Positions 9,711 to 18,124 of a DNA stretch of 37,678 nt are shown here, piece after piece. A program made the translations under genes and the position numbers. Source of the stretch: Cyclobacteriaceae bacterium (lineage in GTDB: Bacteria; Bacteroidota; Bacteroidia; Cytophagales; Cyclobacteriaceae); contig JAEUUA010000011.1 in the NCBI GenBank assembly GCA_016787755.1, positions 1-37,678 on the forward strand, given 5' to 3'. Position 1 is the stretch's first letter. Each line of letters begins with the position of its first letter. The notes beneath the pieces were generated by a model that was given only the letters and a program-made list of their open reading frames with translations, made no database searches and had not been told where the DNA came from.

Positions 9711-10331
9711 CTAATAAAATATACCAAGTCCCTGACGGATTACTTCCGGTTCACCACTTGTAAAGTCAACAATGGTAGAGGGAATGTTTCCACCTGGTCC
9801 GCCATCAATCACAAGGTCAACCTGATGTTTAAAGTCTTCATAGATTTCTTCGGGATCGGTTGTGTATTCTTTTATTACGTCATCATCCTTAATAGAAGAA
9901 GTGATAAGGGGATTGTTCAGTAGTCGAACTAAAGCCAACGGAATGGGGTGATCTGGGATACGGATTCCCACCGTCTTTTTATTAACGTTTAAGATCTTGG
10001 GAACATTGCTGTTTGATTCGAAGATAAACGTGAATGCACCCGGTAATAATTTTTTTAGGATTTTGAATTCGGGTGTATCCAGTCGTTTCACATATTCTGA
10101 AATATGACTTAAGTCGTTACAAATAAAAGAGAGATTCAATTTTTGAGGTTTAACCTGAGTGATCGTACAAAGTCGTTCCACTGCCCTTCGATTGATAAGA
10201 TCACACCCAATTCCATAAATTGTATCCGTTGGGTAAATAATGACGCCCCCTTTTTTTAGCACCTCTACCACCTGAGCAATTTTGCGAGGCTCAGGGTTGA
10301 TAGGATGGATGGCAAGGAATTCAGCGGACAT
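9711..10331 (-). CDS. Sua5/YciO/YrdC family protein
   Basis: A 206-residue YrdC-fold protein. The signature [14 protein letters not shown] (31-44) and the basic strand [11 protein letters not shown] (61-71) form the ATP/threonine-binding cavity in TsaC/Sua5 enzymes, which make threonylcarbamoyl-AMP for the t6A37 modification of tRNAs. The C-terminus has [18 protein letters not shown]. The length (about 200) and the lack of a Sua5 C-terminal domain place it with TsaC/YciO-type single-domain proteins. The canonical KR-x(3)-KPL is only loosely present, so YciO-like is as likely as true TsaC. An exact TACCTTTG promoter element lies upstream. Confidence 0.85.
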   Translation of the reverse strand: MSAEFLAIHPINPEPRKIAQVVEVLKKGGVIIYPTDTIYGIGCDLINRRAVERLCTITQVKPQKLNLSFICNDLSHISEYVKRLDTPEFKILKKLLPGAFTFIFESNSNVPKILNVNKKTVGIRIPDHPIPLALVRLLNNPLITSSIKDDDVIKEYTTDPEEIYEDFKHQVDLVIDGGPGGNIPSTIVDFTSGEPEVIRQGLGIFY

Positions 10332-10380
10332 TTGTGTTATTGGTCAACAACCGTATGTAACAATTTGCTAGTATTTATTG

Positions 10381-10388
10381 CAAAGGTA
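10381..10388 (-). promoter_or_regulatory. Bacteroidota -7 element for the Sua5-like gene
   Basis: On the minus strand this reads TACCTTTG, an exact match to TAnnTTTG. It is 50 bases upstream of the start codon at 10331, giving a plausible leader of about 40 bases. A matching -33 TTTG is not clear. Confidence 0.4.
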
Positions 10389-10462
10389 AATCAAATGCGT
10401 TTAATGAGCGATTTGGCATGAGAACAATGCCCAACATAATTCGTGCATTCGTGGCAGTTTCG

Positions 10463-10470
10463 TAAATTTG
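10463..10470 (+). promoter_or_regulatory. Possible -7 element for mltG
   Basis: TAAATTTG matches TAnnTTTG exactly, 17 bases before the mltG start codon. The leader would be only about 10 bases and no clear -33 element is seen, so this is tentative. Confidence 0.3.
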
Positions 10471-10486
10471 AACTCCAATTTTAAAT

Positions 10487-11539
10487 ATGGCCGAAGTATC
10501 TAAAACCAAGCTCGCTTTTTTCCTGGTTGCATCTACCTTATTAATCACCTTTGTGTTTTACGGGTATCAGATTTTGTACACCCCTAATATTCTGGTGGAC
10601 CGGGATAATCGGACATTCATCATTCACAAAGATGATTCGTTTCGTAAAATTCAGGAGGAACTTGGTAAGGGCGGCTTTGTGAATGACATGGTGTCGTTTA
10701 GTTTTTTAGCCCGACTAAAAAATTATGATAAAAGAATACAACCGGGAAGGTTTGCGTTGCGCAGAAACATGACTAACCTGGAAGCCATTGGTGTACTAAG
10801 TGCCGGCATGAGGCAGGCTGAAAATGTTACATTCACCAATGTAAGATTAGCAGAAGAGCTTGGTGAAAAAATCACGAAAAACATTGGAGTTACGCCAACT
10901 GAATTTGATGAGGCCTTAAATGATTTTGTAGATACCAATACAGAAGGATTCAATCAGGAGAACATTATAAGTATGTTTCTTCCCAACACCTATGAAGTAT
11001 ATTATAATGTATTGCCCAATGAGTTGATAGAACGATTCCATAATGAGTATAAAAAGTTTTGGAATGAAGGCCGCATCGCGAAAGCGAAAGCAATAGGCCT
11101 TACACAGTTGGAGGTTTCCACATTGGCATCCATTGTTCAGGCGGAAAGTGTAAAAGAAGATGAGGCAGAGATTATAGCGGGTCTATATATTAATAGGCTG
11201 AAGAAAAATATTCCTCTTCAAGCTGATCCCACCCTGGTGTTTGCGGCAAAAGACTTTACTCTAAAAAGAGTGCTTAACAAACACAAAGAAATTGATTCGC
11301 CTTATAACACGTATAAGTATGCGGGTTTACCACCCGGGCCTATCAATATGCCACAAATTGCAACGATTGATGCTGTGTTGAATTATCAAAATCATAATTA
11401 CATTTATATGTGTGCGCGCGAAGACTTTTCAGGGTATCACAATTTTGCAAGTACGTTATCTGAACATAACAGGAATGCCAGCAACTATCAAAAGGCTTTA
11501 ACCAATGAAATGAGAATAGCTGCTCAGAAGAAAAAGTAA
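10487..11539 (+). CDS. mltG: Endolytic murein transglycosylase MltG
   Basis: A 350-residue YceG-like protein that cleaves nascent peptidoglycan strands in the periplasm and is thought to set glycan chain length. One N-terminal membrane anchor (about 9-29) is followed by a LysM-like region (about 43-108). The catalytic domain has SIVQAES with the expected catalytic Glu220, then GLYINRL and LQADPT, the conserved active-site strand. PYNTYKYAGLPPGPI near the C-terminus is another family signature. The stop codon overlaps the next start by one base (TAATG), so translation is probably coupled to the thioesterase gene. Confidence 0.95.
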   Translation: MAEVSKTKLAFFLVASTLLITFVFYGYQILYTPNILVDRDNRTFIIHKDDSFRKIQEELGKGGFVNDMVSFSFLARLKNYDKRIQPGRFALRRNMTNLEAIGVLSAGMRQAENVTFTNVRLAEELGEKITKNIGVTPTEFDEALNDFVDTNTEGFNQENIISMFLPNTYEVYYNVLPNELIERFHNEYKKFWNEGRIAKAKAIGLTQLEVSTLASIVQAESVKEDEAEIIAGLYINRLKKNIPLQADPTLVFAAKDFTLKRVLNKHKEIDSPYNTYKYAGLPPGPINMPQIATIDAVLNYQNHNYIYMCAREDFSGYHNFASTLSEHNRNASNYQKALTNEMRIAAQKKK

Positions 11540-11946
11540 TGTACACTTCCGAAACCCACATACGCGTGCGATACGGAGAGACAGACCAAATGGGGTATGT
11601 GTATTATGGGAACTATGCTATGTATTATGAAGTTGCGCGGGTGGAAAGTTTAAGACAATTAGGTCTTACCTATAAAGAATTGGAAGCAATGGGAGTGATG
11701 ATGCCCGTGTTGGAGAACAAGTCAAAATTTTTGTCTGCAGCGCTGTACGATGATCATTTGAAAATTATAACCACCATTCGGCAAAAGCCTACCGTGCGCA
11801 TTCGGTTTGAGTACGAAATTTTTAATGGAGCGAATACATTGATTCATCAGGGAGAAACCTTGCTTGCCTTTGTGGATAAAAAATCAGGAAAACCTTGTCG
11901 TCCACCGGAAGTATTTCAACGTATACTAAAGCCTTATTTTACATGA
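11539..11946 (+). CDS. YbgC/FadM-type acyl-CoA thioesterase
   Basis: A 135-residue single hot-dog domain. RVRYGETDQMGYVYYGNY (10-26) holds the catalytic Asp16 of the 4-hydroxybenzoyl-CoA thioesterase group, followed by the long central helix (YYEVARVESLRQLG). The length is standard. The substrate cannot be read from sequence; acyl-CoA hydrolysis is the family activity. It overlaps mltG by one base and the next gene by ATGA, making a tight three-gene unit of envelope-related genes. Confidence 0.9.
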   Translation: MYTSETHIRVRYGETDQMGYVYYGNYAMYYEVARVESLRQLGLTYKELEAMGVMMPVLENKSKFLSAALYDDHLKIITTIRQKPTVRIRFEYEIFNGANTLIHQGETLLAFVDKKSGKPCRPPEVFQRILKPYFT

Positions 11947-12938
11947 AGTACATAACCCGTAAACGGATTCTTGAATATTCAGGCGCCCGCACGGGGCGTA
12001 GTTGGCTTAAGAAAATAAAGTTTAAAAAGTATGGCAATCTTTCGTTATACAAGTTTCTGAAAATTTTTTTCCATAATATCAGCGAGGACGAAATTATGGA
12101 TCGTTCGAATGGTGTAGCGTATAATTTTATTGTTGCTACCTTTCCGGCCATTATCTTTTTATTCACCCTTACACCGTACATCAATAAATTTTTTCCTGCA
12201 ATCAATAGTGCCGCAATCATGAAATTTATGGGCGACTATTTGCCTGCCAGCATGAACGATGTGATTTCTTCCACTGTATTGGATATTGTAAGTAATCAAC
12301 GGGGTGGTTTGCTAACCATCGGCTTTGTATTTGCCTTGTATCTGGCAACCAATGGCATGATGGCACTGATGCGTGCATTTAATGCATGTTACCGTACGGT
12401 AGAAAAAAGAAATCCATTTCGTATGCGCCTGACAGCAACAGGACTTACTTTAATGCTGGCTTTGGTATTGTTGTTGGCAGTTACCCTCTTGATTGTTGGG
12501 CAACTGGTTCTTAACTATATGATGGATAACATTGCCCAGTTTAGTTCTTTAAATTTAGATGCGTACACCATTCAATTGCTATTTATACTTCGGTTTGTTG
12601 TCATCTTTATCGTGTTCTTTATCGCGATTTCTTTTATTTATTATTTTGGTCCTGCGGTTCATTATAACTGGAGTTTCTTCTCCATTGGCTCATTACTCGC
12701 CACCGTAGTAATCCTTTTAATTTCTTATGGGTTCTCGCTTTATATTACCAATTTCGGTAGCTATAATAAGGTGTATGGTTCCATTGGCGCGCTTATCGCG
12801 ATGATGGTCTGGATTCAGCTAATTACCATGGTACTCCTATTTGGGTACGAGGTAAATGCCAGTTTACACTATGGTCAAAAGCTTCAGGCCATGGAAGTAA
12901 ATGTAAAAAAAAGCAAGATTGAGAGAGCCATGCGGTAA
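11943..12938 (+). CDS. YihY/virulence factor BrkB family membrane protein
   Basis: A 331-residue inner-membrane protein with six predicted hydrophobic segments. The start is the ATG within the ATGA overlap with the thioesterase gene; an in-frame upstream extension to 11895 lies inside that gene and was dropped. Family marks are RSNGVAYNFIVATFPAIIFL early on, LYLATNGMMALMRAFNACY in the middle, YYFGPAVHYNW, and the final YGSIGALIAMMVWIQL followed by LFGYEVNA. The family was once called RNase BN in error. Its role is unsettled, with transport suggested. Translation is likely coupled to mltG and the thioesterase. Confidence 0.9.
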   Translation: MKYITRKRILEYSGARTGRSWLKKIKFKKYGNLSLYKFLKIFFHNISEDEIMDRSNGVAYNFIVATFPAIIFLFTLTPYINKFFPAINSAAIMKFMGDYLPASMNDVISSTVLDIVSNQRGGLLTIGFVFALYLATNGMMALMRAFNACYRTVEKRNPFRMRLTATGLTLMLALVLLLAVTLLIVGQLVLNYMMDNIAQFSSLNLDAYTIQLLFILRFVVIFIVFFIAISFIYYFGPAVHYNWSFFSIGSLLATVVILLISYGFSLYITNFGSYNKVYGSIGALIAMMVWIQLITMVLLFGYEVNASLHYGQKLQAMEVNVKKSKIERAMR

Positions 12939-12942
12939 CTGC

Positions 12943-12958
12943 TGACACAGGGGTGTCA
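12943..12958. repeat. Small palindrome after yihY
   Basis: TGACAC-AGGG-GTGTCA, a perfect 6-bp inverted repeat in the 42-base gap before the DUF1801 gene. It has no T-tract, so it is not a convincing terminator; it could be a protein-binding site. Confidence 0.4.
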
Positions 12959-12980
12959 ATGGAGCCAGTACATTTGTCTT

Positions 12981-13400
12981 ATGGCAACACCAACATTAAA
13001 CTCATCGGTTGAAGAAGTAATTGAAGGTCTTCCCAGGGCTGAGCAACTTATTGTAAAACGATTGCGGACGCTCATTCTTGAGTGTCTGCCAAAAGCCGAG
13101 GAAAAAAATTCGTACGGAGTTCCCTTTTATAGGCGGAACAGAATGATTTGCTTCATCTGGCCCTCTTCAATCAAATGGGAACCAACAAAGAAAGAAGATC
13201 CTGAAAAGTTGGTTGTGCTGGGATTTTGTCAGGGCAACCGGATGGCGAATGAGGATCAGGTGCTGTTGGCGGAGGGCCGGAAGCAAGTGTATTGCATGTA
13301 TTTTAAAACAATGGCGCAGATTAATGAGGCTCAACTACGCGCTTTGCTTTTCGAAGCAGGAATGATTGATGAGGAGTTTAAAAAGGGTAAAAGAAAATGA
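12981..13400 (+). CDS. DUF1801 (YdhG-like) domain protein
   Basis: A 139-residue single-domain protein. The pattern VEEVIEGLPRAEQLIVKRLR, then LPKAEEKNSYGVPFYRRNRMICFIWP, matches the DUF1801/YdhG fold, in which a small beta-sheet follows an N-terminal helical pair. A basic tail (EEFKKGKRK) closes the protein. The function of the family is not known. The motif TACATTTG ends only four bases before the ATG, too close to act as its promoter unless the transcript is leaderless. Confidence 0.8.
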   Translation: MATPTLNSSVEEVIEGLPRAEQLIVKRLRTLILECLPKAEEKNSYGVPFYRRNRMICFIWPSSIKWEPTKKEDPEKLVVLGFCQGNRMANEDQVLLAEGRKQVYCMYFKTMAQINEAQLRALLFEAGMIDEEFKKGKRK

Positions 13401-13491
13401 ACTTTGCTGGATCAGGATCTTCAAATAATTATTAGCCACTATTACATTCGGCAAGTAGGTTTTAATCCTTATCTTGGAGCGTCTTATAGAA

Positions 13492-13842
13492 ATGGAAAAA
13501 TCCTTGCCCTCAAAAGAATTATCAAAAATTTCAACCGAAATTGTTATTGAAGATCTTCGAGGTATTCGGGATAATCATATTAATGAACTGCTAAAAAATG
13601 ATGATTCGTTGTTGTCTTATTTAGAGATGCATTACAATACGATCGCAATTAGTTCACTTAAGAAGGAATTCCTAAAAAGAGATTTAACTGAACTGAAAAA
13701 CTCTTCGTTAGACCTGGTTCATTATGCTTCCCTCATTAAGGAGGTTAAGGAAACCGGAAATTTAAGTTCAACGGAACAGCATCCATTGTTTCAAACTGAG
13801 ATGAAAGCAATCTTTCATAAGTACGGGTTTAACGTGCAATAG
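13492..13842 (+). CDS. Hypothetical protein, mostly helical
   Basis: A 116-residue protein starting MEKSLPSKELSKIS. A TTG six codons upstream would extend it, but ATG is preferred. It is predicted to be mainly alpha-helical and charged (EDLRGIRDNHINELLK, SSLKKEFLKRDLTELK), with no signal peptide, membrane segment or recognised motif. It lies alone between the DUF1801 gene and a strong bidirectional terminator. Codon use looks like that of its neighbours. No function can be assigned. Confidence 0.65.
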   Translation: MEKSLPSKELSKISTEIVIEDLRGIRDNHINELLKNDDSLLSYLEMHYNTIAISSLKKEFLKRDLTELKNSSLDLVHYASLIKEVKETGNLSSTEQHPLFQTEMKAIFHKYGFNVQ

Positions 13843-13901
13843 CAGTCTGAAAAGTTTCTAGAAATAAGGAACAAACGAAAAGGGTTTAGGTAATCCTAAA
13901 A

Positions 13902-13941
13902 AAAGAAAGCCTGTAAATCATGCGATTTACAGGCTTTCTTT
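13902..13941. terminator. Strong bidirectional terminator
   Basis: A perfect 18-bp stem, AAAGAAAGCCTGTAAATC (13902-13919) with its reverse complement (13924-13941), and the four-base loop ATGC. T-rich sequence follows on both strands. It separates the plus-strand hypothetical gene from the minus-strand tRNA-Ser gene, so it can end transcription from both sides. Confidence 0.9.
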
Positions 13942-13949
13942 TTCATCAG

Positions 13950-14036
13950 CAGAGGAGGAGGGATTCGAACCCCCGGAACCCGTAAAGGTTCTCCGGTTTT
14001 CAAGACCGGTGCAATAAACCGCTCTACCACTCCTCT
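13950..14036 (-). tRNA. tRNA-Ser (UGA)
   Basis: An 87-nt class II tRNA on the minus strand. The acceptor stem AGAGGAG pairs with CTCCTCT, the discriminator is G, the anticodon loop CTTGAAA gives anticodon UGA, and the long variable arm is typical of serine tRNAs. The T arm is GGGGGTTCGAATCCC. The CCA end is not encoded. Confidence 0.95.
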
Positions 14037-14135
14037 GTACACTACCAACCTTGAGCCTTTTGTTGGAGTTCCTTTTTAAGGACTGCAAAACTAAGGGGAA
14101 TTTCGGTTTCTGCAAAAAGTGATAGTGAATTTACT

Positions 14136-15665
14136 TTACTGATCGCTGAAATCCGGAAAGGTTTTCCTAAGATCTTTATTGTCGTAGTTGCGCGGAGTTG
14201 GCTTGCTGGCGTCCAACTCAAGCACTACTAATTTTTGATTATTTATGATCGGGAGCAGTTTATCGCGATCAGGATCAAACTCTTTATTTCTTCGCGTGCT
14301 CTTTAACGAATACTTGCGGGCAAAATTATCCGCTTCTAATTGTAGTTGGTTTCGTATCTCTACATTGATTTTCATTTTTTCCAAAATGTCTGCTTTTGAC
14401 TTCCCGATTACCTCGGTTGCCTCCAATGTTCCCATCGTTAATACGGTAGTTCCGCCTATCGCTGATACCGTTTTGTAGGTACTGGGTTCTTCTGCAAAGG
14501 CAACAGGCGCTAACCCCGTTGTAGCACCTAACGATGCATTTAAGATCGATCTGTTTTTCTTCCCCTTCTTAGCTTGCTTATAGGCTTTATTTAGTTTTTC
14601 ATGATTTACATCCAATAGATCAATCAAAGACTTTGCTTGAATAAGTGAATTTTTATACTTGATATAGAGAAACTTATCCTTTTCTTCCAGATTTTCTGTA
14701 TCAAATACCTTTATGAGTACCCTTTTCTCCACACGATTATTCGATTTATCCAAGGCAAAAAAAATAATTTCCACATCCTTTATTTTTTCCACTTCTTCAA
14801 CGAAATAATATCCTGGCGACCAGGTAAATTCAGATTGCACGGAAGTGTTCTTGACAAAACTTTCAGGCTTCACCCGGCCATCGGAACAGACAAAGCCCAC
14901 GTTGCTTATATTTTCGTCACCGTTGGGATCGGAGACATAAATTTTAAAATGAATGCGTTCGTCTTCTTTAATATTAAAGCTACTATCGCCTGGAATAATT
15001 AAGATTTCAGGAGGTAAGTCCAGTTGAGTTTGTGCTACTCTAATTTTTCCTTTGACCTCTGTTTTTTCGGGTTGATCCTGAACAATAAATTCTATTAGAA
15101 GAGGATTGTTTTTAAGCGAATTAAATTGATTGCGGGAAGGTGTCCACGTGAGCAATCCTTGAGATGAGAGCACAACACCCTCGGGAAGTTGAGATTGAAT
15201 GGATTTGAAAACGAGTGGATCGCCATCAAGATCCTTTACATATTGATCAGAGATCTGATAGCTGTTTGCAGAGGATTGCCTGACATAAAAAATAGGAAGA
15301 TCCTCTACCATGGGAGGCCTGTTTTGATGAAGTACGACAAAGTTTAAAGGTTTACGCACGCGCCTCCCATCTTTCCATTCGGCCTGCACAATTACAGTTA
15401 CTTCTTTTTGTTTCTCAAGGCGATCAACCAAATTGTAGGCCGGCTTCCAGTAAAAGATGCCCAACGTGTCAAATTGGATTCCATAACCATTTGTGCCCTC
15501 CAATGTGTATTTGGGTTTTAATGAATCAGTGGTTGTAATTTTGAATGAAAGAAATTCACCTTCCCGCAAGGAACTCCAACCTGAAGAGTCGGAAACAAGT
15601 AGCCGCTGACCAACGGTAACCGAAAGGGATAAAACAACTAAAACCAGTGAGAGCCAATACTTCAT
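14136..15665 (-). CDS. Secreted protein with tandem Ig/cadherin-like domains
   Basis: A 509-residue protein with a signal peptide (MKYWLSLVLVVLSLSVTVGQ). The frame is open further upstream to 15725, but the signal peptide and a TAACTTTG promoter element at 15695-15702 fix the start. Three beta-sandwich repeats follow to about residue 330. Each ends with an aromatic/Trp-x-Pro turn (FYWKP, LTWTP, FTWSP), and two have Ca-type loops (DLDGDPL, DPNGDE). The rest is a lysine-rich helical section, a Gly/Ala/Thr-rich hydrophobic patch (about 395-440) and a charged tail. This resembles putative-Ig or cadherin-like domains of Bacteroidota surface proteins. No enzymatic motif or type IX sorting domain is visible; function unknown. 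Confidence 0.72.
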   Translation of the reverse strand: MKYWLSLVLVVLSLSVTVGQRLLVSDSSGWSSLREGEFLSFKITTTDSLKPKYTLEGTNGYGIQFDTLGIFYWKPAYNLVDRLEKQKEVTVIVQAEWKDGRRVRKPLNFVVLHQNRPPMVEDLPIFYVRQSSANSYQISDQYVKDLDGDPLVFKSIQSQLPEGVVLSSQGLLTWTPSRNQFNSLKNNPLLIEFIVQDQPEKTEVKGKIRVAQTQLDLPPEILIIPGDSSFNIKEDERIHFKIYVSDPNGDENISNVGFVCSDGRVKPESFVKNTSVQSEFTWSPGYYFVEEVEKIKDVEIIFFALDKSNNRVEKRVLIKVFDTENLEEKDKFLYIKYKNSLIQAKSLIDLLDVNHEKLNKAYKQAKKGKKNRSILNASLGATTGLAPVAFAEEPSTYKTVSAIGGTTVLTMGTLEATEVIGKSKADILEKMKINVEIRNQLQLEADNFARKYSLKSTRRNKEFDPDRDKLLPIINNQKLVVLELDASKPTPRNYDNKDLRKTFPDFSDQ

Positions 15666-15694
15666 TTTCAAATAGGTTCTTAATTTTAAGGAGG

Positions 15695-15702
15695 CAAAGT
15701 TA
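15695..15702 (-). promoter_or_regulatory. Bacteroidota -7 element for the Ig-like protein gene
   Basis: On the minus strand TAACTTTG matches TAnnTTTG exactly, 29 bases upstream of the chosen start codon at 15665. This gives a leader of about 25 bases and supports that start over the longer open frame. A clear -33 element is not seen. Confidence 0.45.
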
Positions 15703-15756
15703 AAAGTTTCAGAATGGAATTGCATCCATTCATGGATTTTAGAAGCGTTTCAGGTC

Positions 15757-16113
15757 ATGAAAAAATCGAATAATATTAAGGCAACCCCTCATTATAGTTT
15801 TTTTGAAAATGTTTACGAGGTAGTAAAGTTAATTCCAAAAGGAAGAGTGACCAGCTATGGAGCCATTGCCGGTTATTTGGGAACCAAGATGAGTGCACGC
15901 ATGGTGGGTTGGGCAATGAATGCAGCCCATGCGAATAAAGAAATTCCAGCGCATCGTGTGGTAAATCGTGCGGGACTGCTAACAGGTAAACATCATTTCG
16001 AGACGTCCACTGCAATGAAAAAGCTACTTGAAAAGGAAGGAATCAGGGTGGTAAAAGATCAGGTGCAGGATTTTGAAAGTAGATTTTGGGATCCCCGCAA
16101 GGAGCTATTATGA
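15757..16113 (+). CDS. Alkyltransferase-like (ATL) protein, MGMT family without the catalytic Cys
   Basis: A 118-residue protein with the DNA-binding core of O6-alkylguanine-DNA alkyltransferase. It has IPKGRVTSYGAIAGYLG, SARMVGWAM with the base-flipping Arg48, and PAHRVVNRAGLLTGK. In repair enzymes the active-site motif is PCHRV; here residue 65 is Ala, so it cannot accept an alkyl group. Known ATL proteins bind O6-alkylguanine and hand it to nucleotide excision repair. The length is typical of ATLs. It lies divergent to the Ig-like protein gene, with 91 bases between the two starts. Confidence 0.92.
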   Translation: MKKSNNIKATPHYSFFENVYEVVKLIPKGRVTSYGAIAGYLGTKMSARMVGWAMNAAHANKEIPAHRVVNRAGLLTGKHHFETSTAMKKLLEKEGIRVVKDQVQDFESRFWDPRKELL

Positions 16114-16215
16114 GAAACACTTCCCATTGTGGGAGGAGGTGAGATCATACAGCCTTCAAAAACAATCAGAAAAGAGCTTTATGCGGATGGCAGGGTAGTT
16201 GGCTAATAGATTACT

Positions 16216-16518
16216 ATGAAAAATTCTGTTGTACTTTTTTTAATTTCTGTAATGATGGTGACAATGGCTTTTACGAAGGAAGAATTGCCATCGATAAAAG
16301 TATTATCCACCAAAAGACACATTCTCTATTTTAAGAGTAGTAGAGAAATGATTGGAGCCACCATTGAAGTTCAAAATGAGAGGCATCAGTTGGTAGCCAC
16401 CGAACAAGTAGAGGAGACAAAAACAATAATAGATTTTTTCTATCTGCCACCGGGAGCTTACACGGTAAAAGTTAAAAAAGGTGAAGTGGAAGTTGATATA
16501 GAATATATCAACGAGTAA
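16216..16518 (+). CDS. Small secreted hypothetical protein
   Basis: A 100-residue protein with a likely signal peptide (MKNSVVLFLISVMMVTMAFT) and a remainder rich in beta-strand-forming residues. LPPGAYTVKVKKGEVEVDIEY at the end resembles the last strands of small Ig-like or secretion-system C-terminal domains in Bacteroidota. A cargo or envelope role is possible but unproven. A terminator follows its stop codon, so it forms a short transcript of its own or with the ATL gene 102 bases upstream. Confidence 0.65.
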   Translation: MKNSVVLFLISVMMVTMAFTKEELPSIKVLSTKRHILYFKSSREMIGATIEVQNERHQLVATEQVEETKTIIDFFYLPPGAYTVKVKKGEVEVDIEYINE

Positions 16519-16541
16519 AATAGTAAGTTGGTTTTTAATCG

Positions 16542-16574
16542 AAAAGAGCTGGCACAGCGTGTAGCTCTTTTTTT
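16542..16574 (+). terminator. Terminator of the small secreted protein gene
   Basis: AAAAGAGCT (16542-16550) pairs with AGCTCTTTT (16563-16571) around a 12-base loop, followed by more Ts on the plus strand. Its right arm meets the stop codon of the convergent symporter gene, so the two genes share this end. Confidence 0.75.
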
Positions 16575-18012
16575 ATTTCTTTGAGATTGCTAACAATCCA
16601 AGAAAAGTAATCAGTCCGTTTACCATTAAAATTTCAAATCCAAATTTATACCCTCCTAACATCGCTTCAGCATTTAGACTTATTAAATAACTCAATACCG
16701 GAGCAGCCAGGCAAACAACAACAACACCCAATCCCTTAATTTTATTTTTGGTGAATAGCCCAAAAGAGAAAAGTCCTAGCAACGGACCGTATGTATAAGT
16801 TGCCACTTGTAACACCGCATCAATTACCGATTTTTCATTGATCTCTTTGAAGATGACGATTACAACCAAGAACAAAAGTGAAAAGAAAACGTGAACAATA
16901 AATTTTTGTCGTTGCTTCACTTTTTCTTCTTTGTTTTTAAAATCAAGAAAGTCGATACAAAAAGAGGTAGTGAGACCGGCCAATGCAGAATCGGCACTGG
17001 CGTATGAGGAAGCGGTAATACCCAATAGAAAGAAAATTCCAACAAGAGGACCCAGTTGATTTAAAGCTAAGGATGGAAAAAGCTCATCGGAATAAACAGG
17101 TATGGCTAATCCTTTTAGATCGCTATAGATATATAACAAGGCTCCCAGTGTTAAAAAAAGAAGATTGACAAAAACAAGTATGAGACTAAACCAAAACATA
17201 TTCTTCTGGGCATCGCCCAATGTTTTGCAGGTAAGATTTTTTTGCATGATTTCCTGATCCATCCCAGTCATGGTAATCGCGATAAAGGCACCCCCAAAAA
17301 ATTGCTTGGGGAAAAAGAGTGTTGAGTTTGCATCCTCAAAATGGAAAATGGTGGCATATCCTTTACTTTGGATGGCAGCAAAAACTTCAGAAAAATTAAA
17401 ATCGAGGTCGCTTGAAATTTTAATAACAGCAACCACCACTGCGGTAATCAGAAAGAAGGTTTGAAAAGTATCCGTCCAAACAATGGTTTTTATTCCGCCT
17501 CTAAAGGTGTATATCCAAATTAAGGCAATTGTTACTGCTACTGTTATGATAAATGGCACACCCCAGGCATCGAACAAAAATAATTGCAAGACGGTAGCCG
17601 CTAAGAAAAGCCTGAGGGAAGAGCCAATGGTTCGTGAAACCAAAAAGAAAAGCGCCCCGGTTTTGTACGACCATGTGTCAAATCGTTGTTCTAAATAAGT
17701 GTAGATGGACACTAAGTTAAGTCGATAATATAAAGGCATGAGTACACCAATAATTACCCAATAGCCCACGAGATAGCCCAACACAATTTGGAAATAGGAA
17801 AAACCAATCTTACCTACATTCCCGGGTACTGAAATGAACGTGACTCCGGATAATGAGGCACCAATCATTCCAAAAGCAACCAGGTACCAGGGTGATTGAC
17901 GGTTGGCAGTAAAGAAGGTTGTGGAATCGGCTCCTTTCGATGTGAGAAAGGAAATTCCAATCAATACACAAAAATAGAGCAGAATGATAGATATAACGAG
18001 TAGAGGATTCAT
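16573..18012 (-). CDS. Sodium:solute symporter (SSS family)
   Basis: A 479-residue inner-membrane transporter with about 13 hydrophobic helices. The opening STTFFTANRQSPWYLVAFGMIGASLSG is characteristic of the SSS family, as are the FRGGIKTIVWTDTFQTFFL segment and GITASSYASADSALAGLTTSFC, which carries the Ser/Thr positions used for sodium binding in LeuT-fold transporters. The substrate cannot be read from sequence; Bacteroidota members import sugars, amino acids or nucleosides. It is convergent with the small secreted protein gene and divergent from clpS. Confidence 0.92.
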   Translation of the reverse strand: MNPLLVISIILLYFCVLIGISFLTSKGADSTTFFTANRQSPWYLVAFGMIGASLSGVTFISVPGNVGKIGFSYFQIVLGYLVGYWVIIGVLMPLYYRLNLVSIYTYLEQRFDTWSYKTGALFFLVSRTIGSSLRLFLAATVLQLFLFDAWGVPFIITVAVTIALIWIYTFRGGIKTIVWTDTFQTFFLITAVVVAVIKISSDLDFNFSEVFAAIQSKGYATIFHFEDANSTLFFPKQFFGGAFIAITMTGMDQEIMQKNLTCKTLGDAQKNMFWFSLILVFVNLLFLTLGALLYIYSDLKGLAIPVYSDELFPSLALNQLGPLVGIFFLLGITASSYASADSALAGLTTSFCIDFLDFKNKEEKVKQRQKFIVHVFFSLLFLVVIVIFKEINEKSVIDAVLQVATYTYGPLLGLFSFGLFTKNKIKGLGVVVVCLAAPVLSYLISLNAEAMLGGYKFGFEILMVNGLITFLGLLAISKK

Positions 18013-18090
18013 AAATGCGCTTTGAAAATTGTAAAGAAAGTAAAAAGCAATTGGATTAGTAAAATACGTGGAATCAAGTTCAATTTTTTT

Positions 18091-18098
18091 TACTTTTG
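18091..18098 (+). promoter_or_regulatory. Bacteroidota -7 element for clpS
   Basis: TACTTTTG matches TAnnTTTG exactly, 26 bases before the clpS start codon. This leaves a leader of about 20 bases. A -33 TTTG is not clear; the upstream region is T-rich. Confidence 0.45.
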
Positions 18099-18124
18099 TG
18101 ATCGAATAGATTCAAACTCTCCCT

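Noticed and set aside
11895..11942. Upstream extension of yihY
   Set aside because: It lies inside the thioesterase gene, and the ATGA overlap gives a natural start at 11943.
12969..12976. TACATTTG as a promoter of the DUF1801 gene
   Set aside because: It ends only four bases before the start codon, so transcription would begin at or inside the gene.
15666..15725. Upstream extension of the Ig-like protein
   Set aside because: A signal peptide begins at 15665 and a promoter element lies inside the extension.
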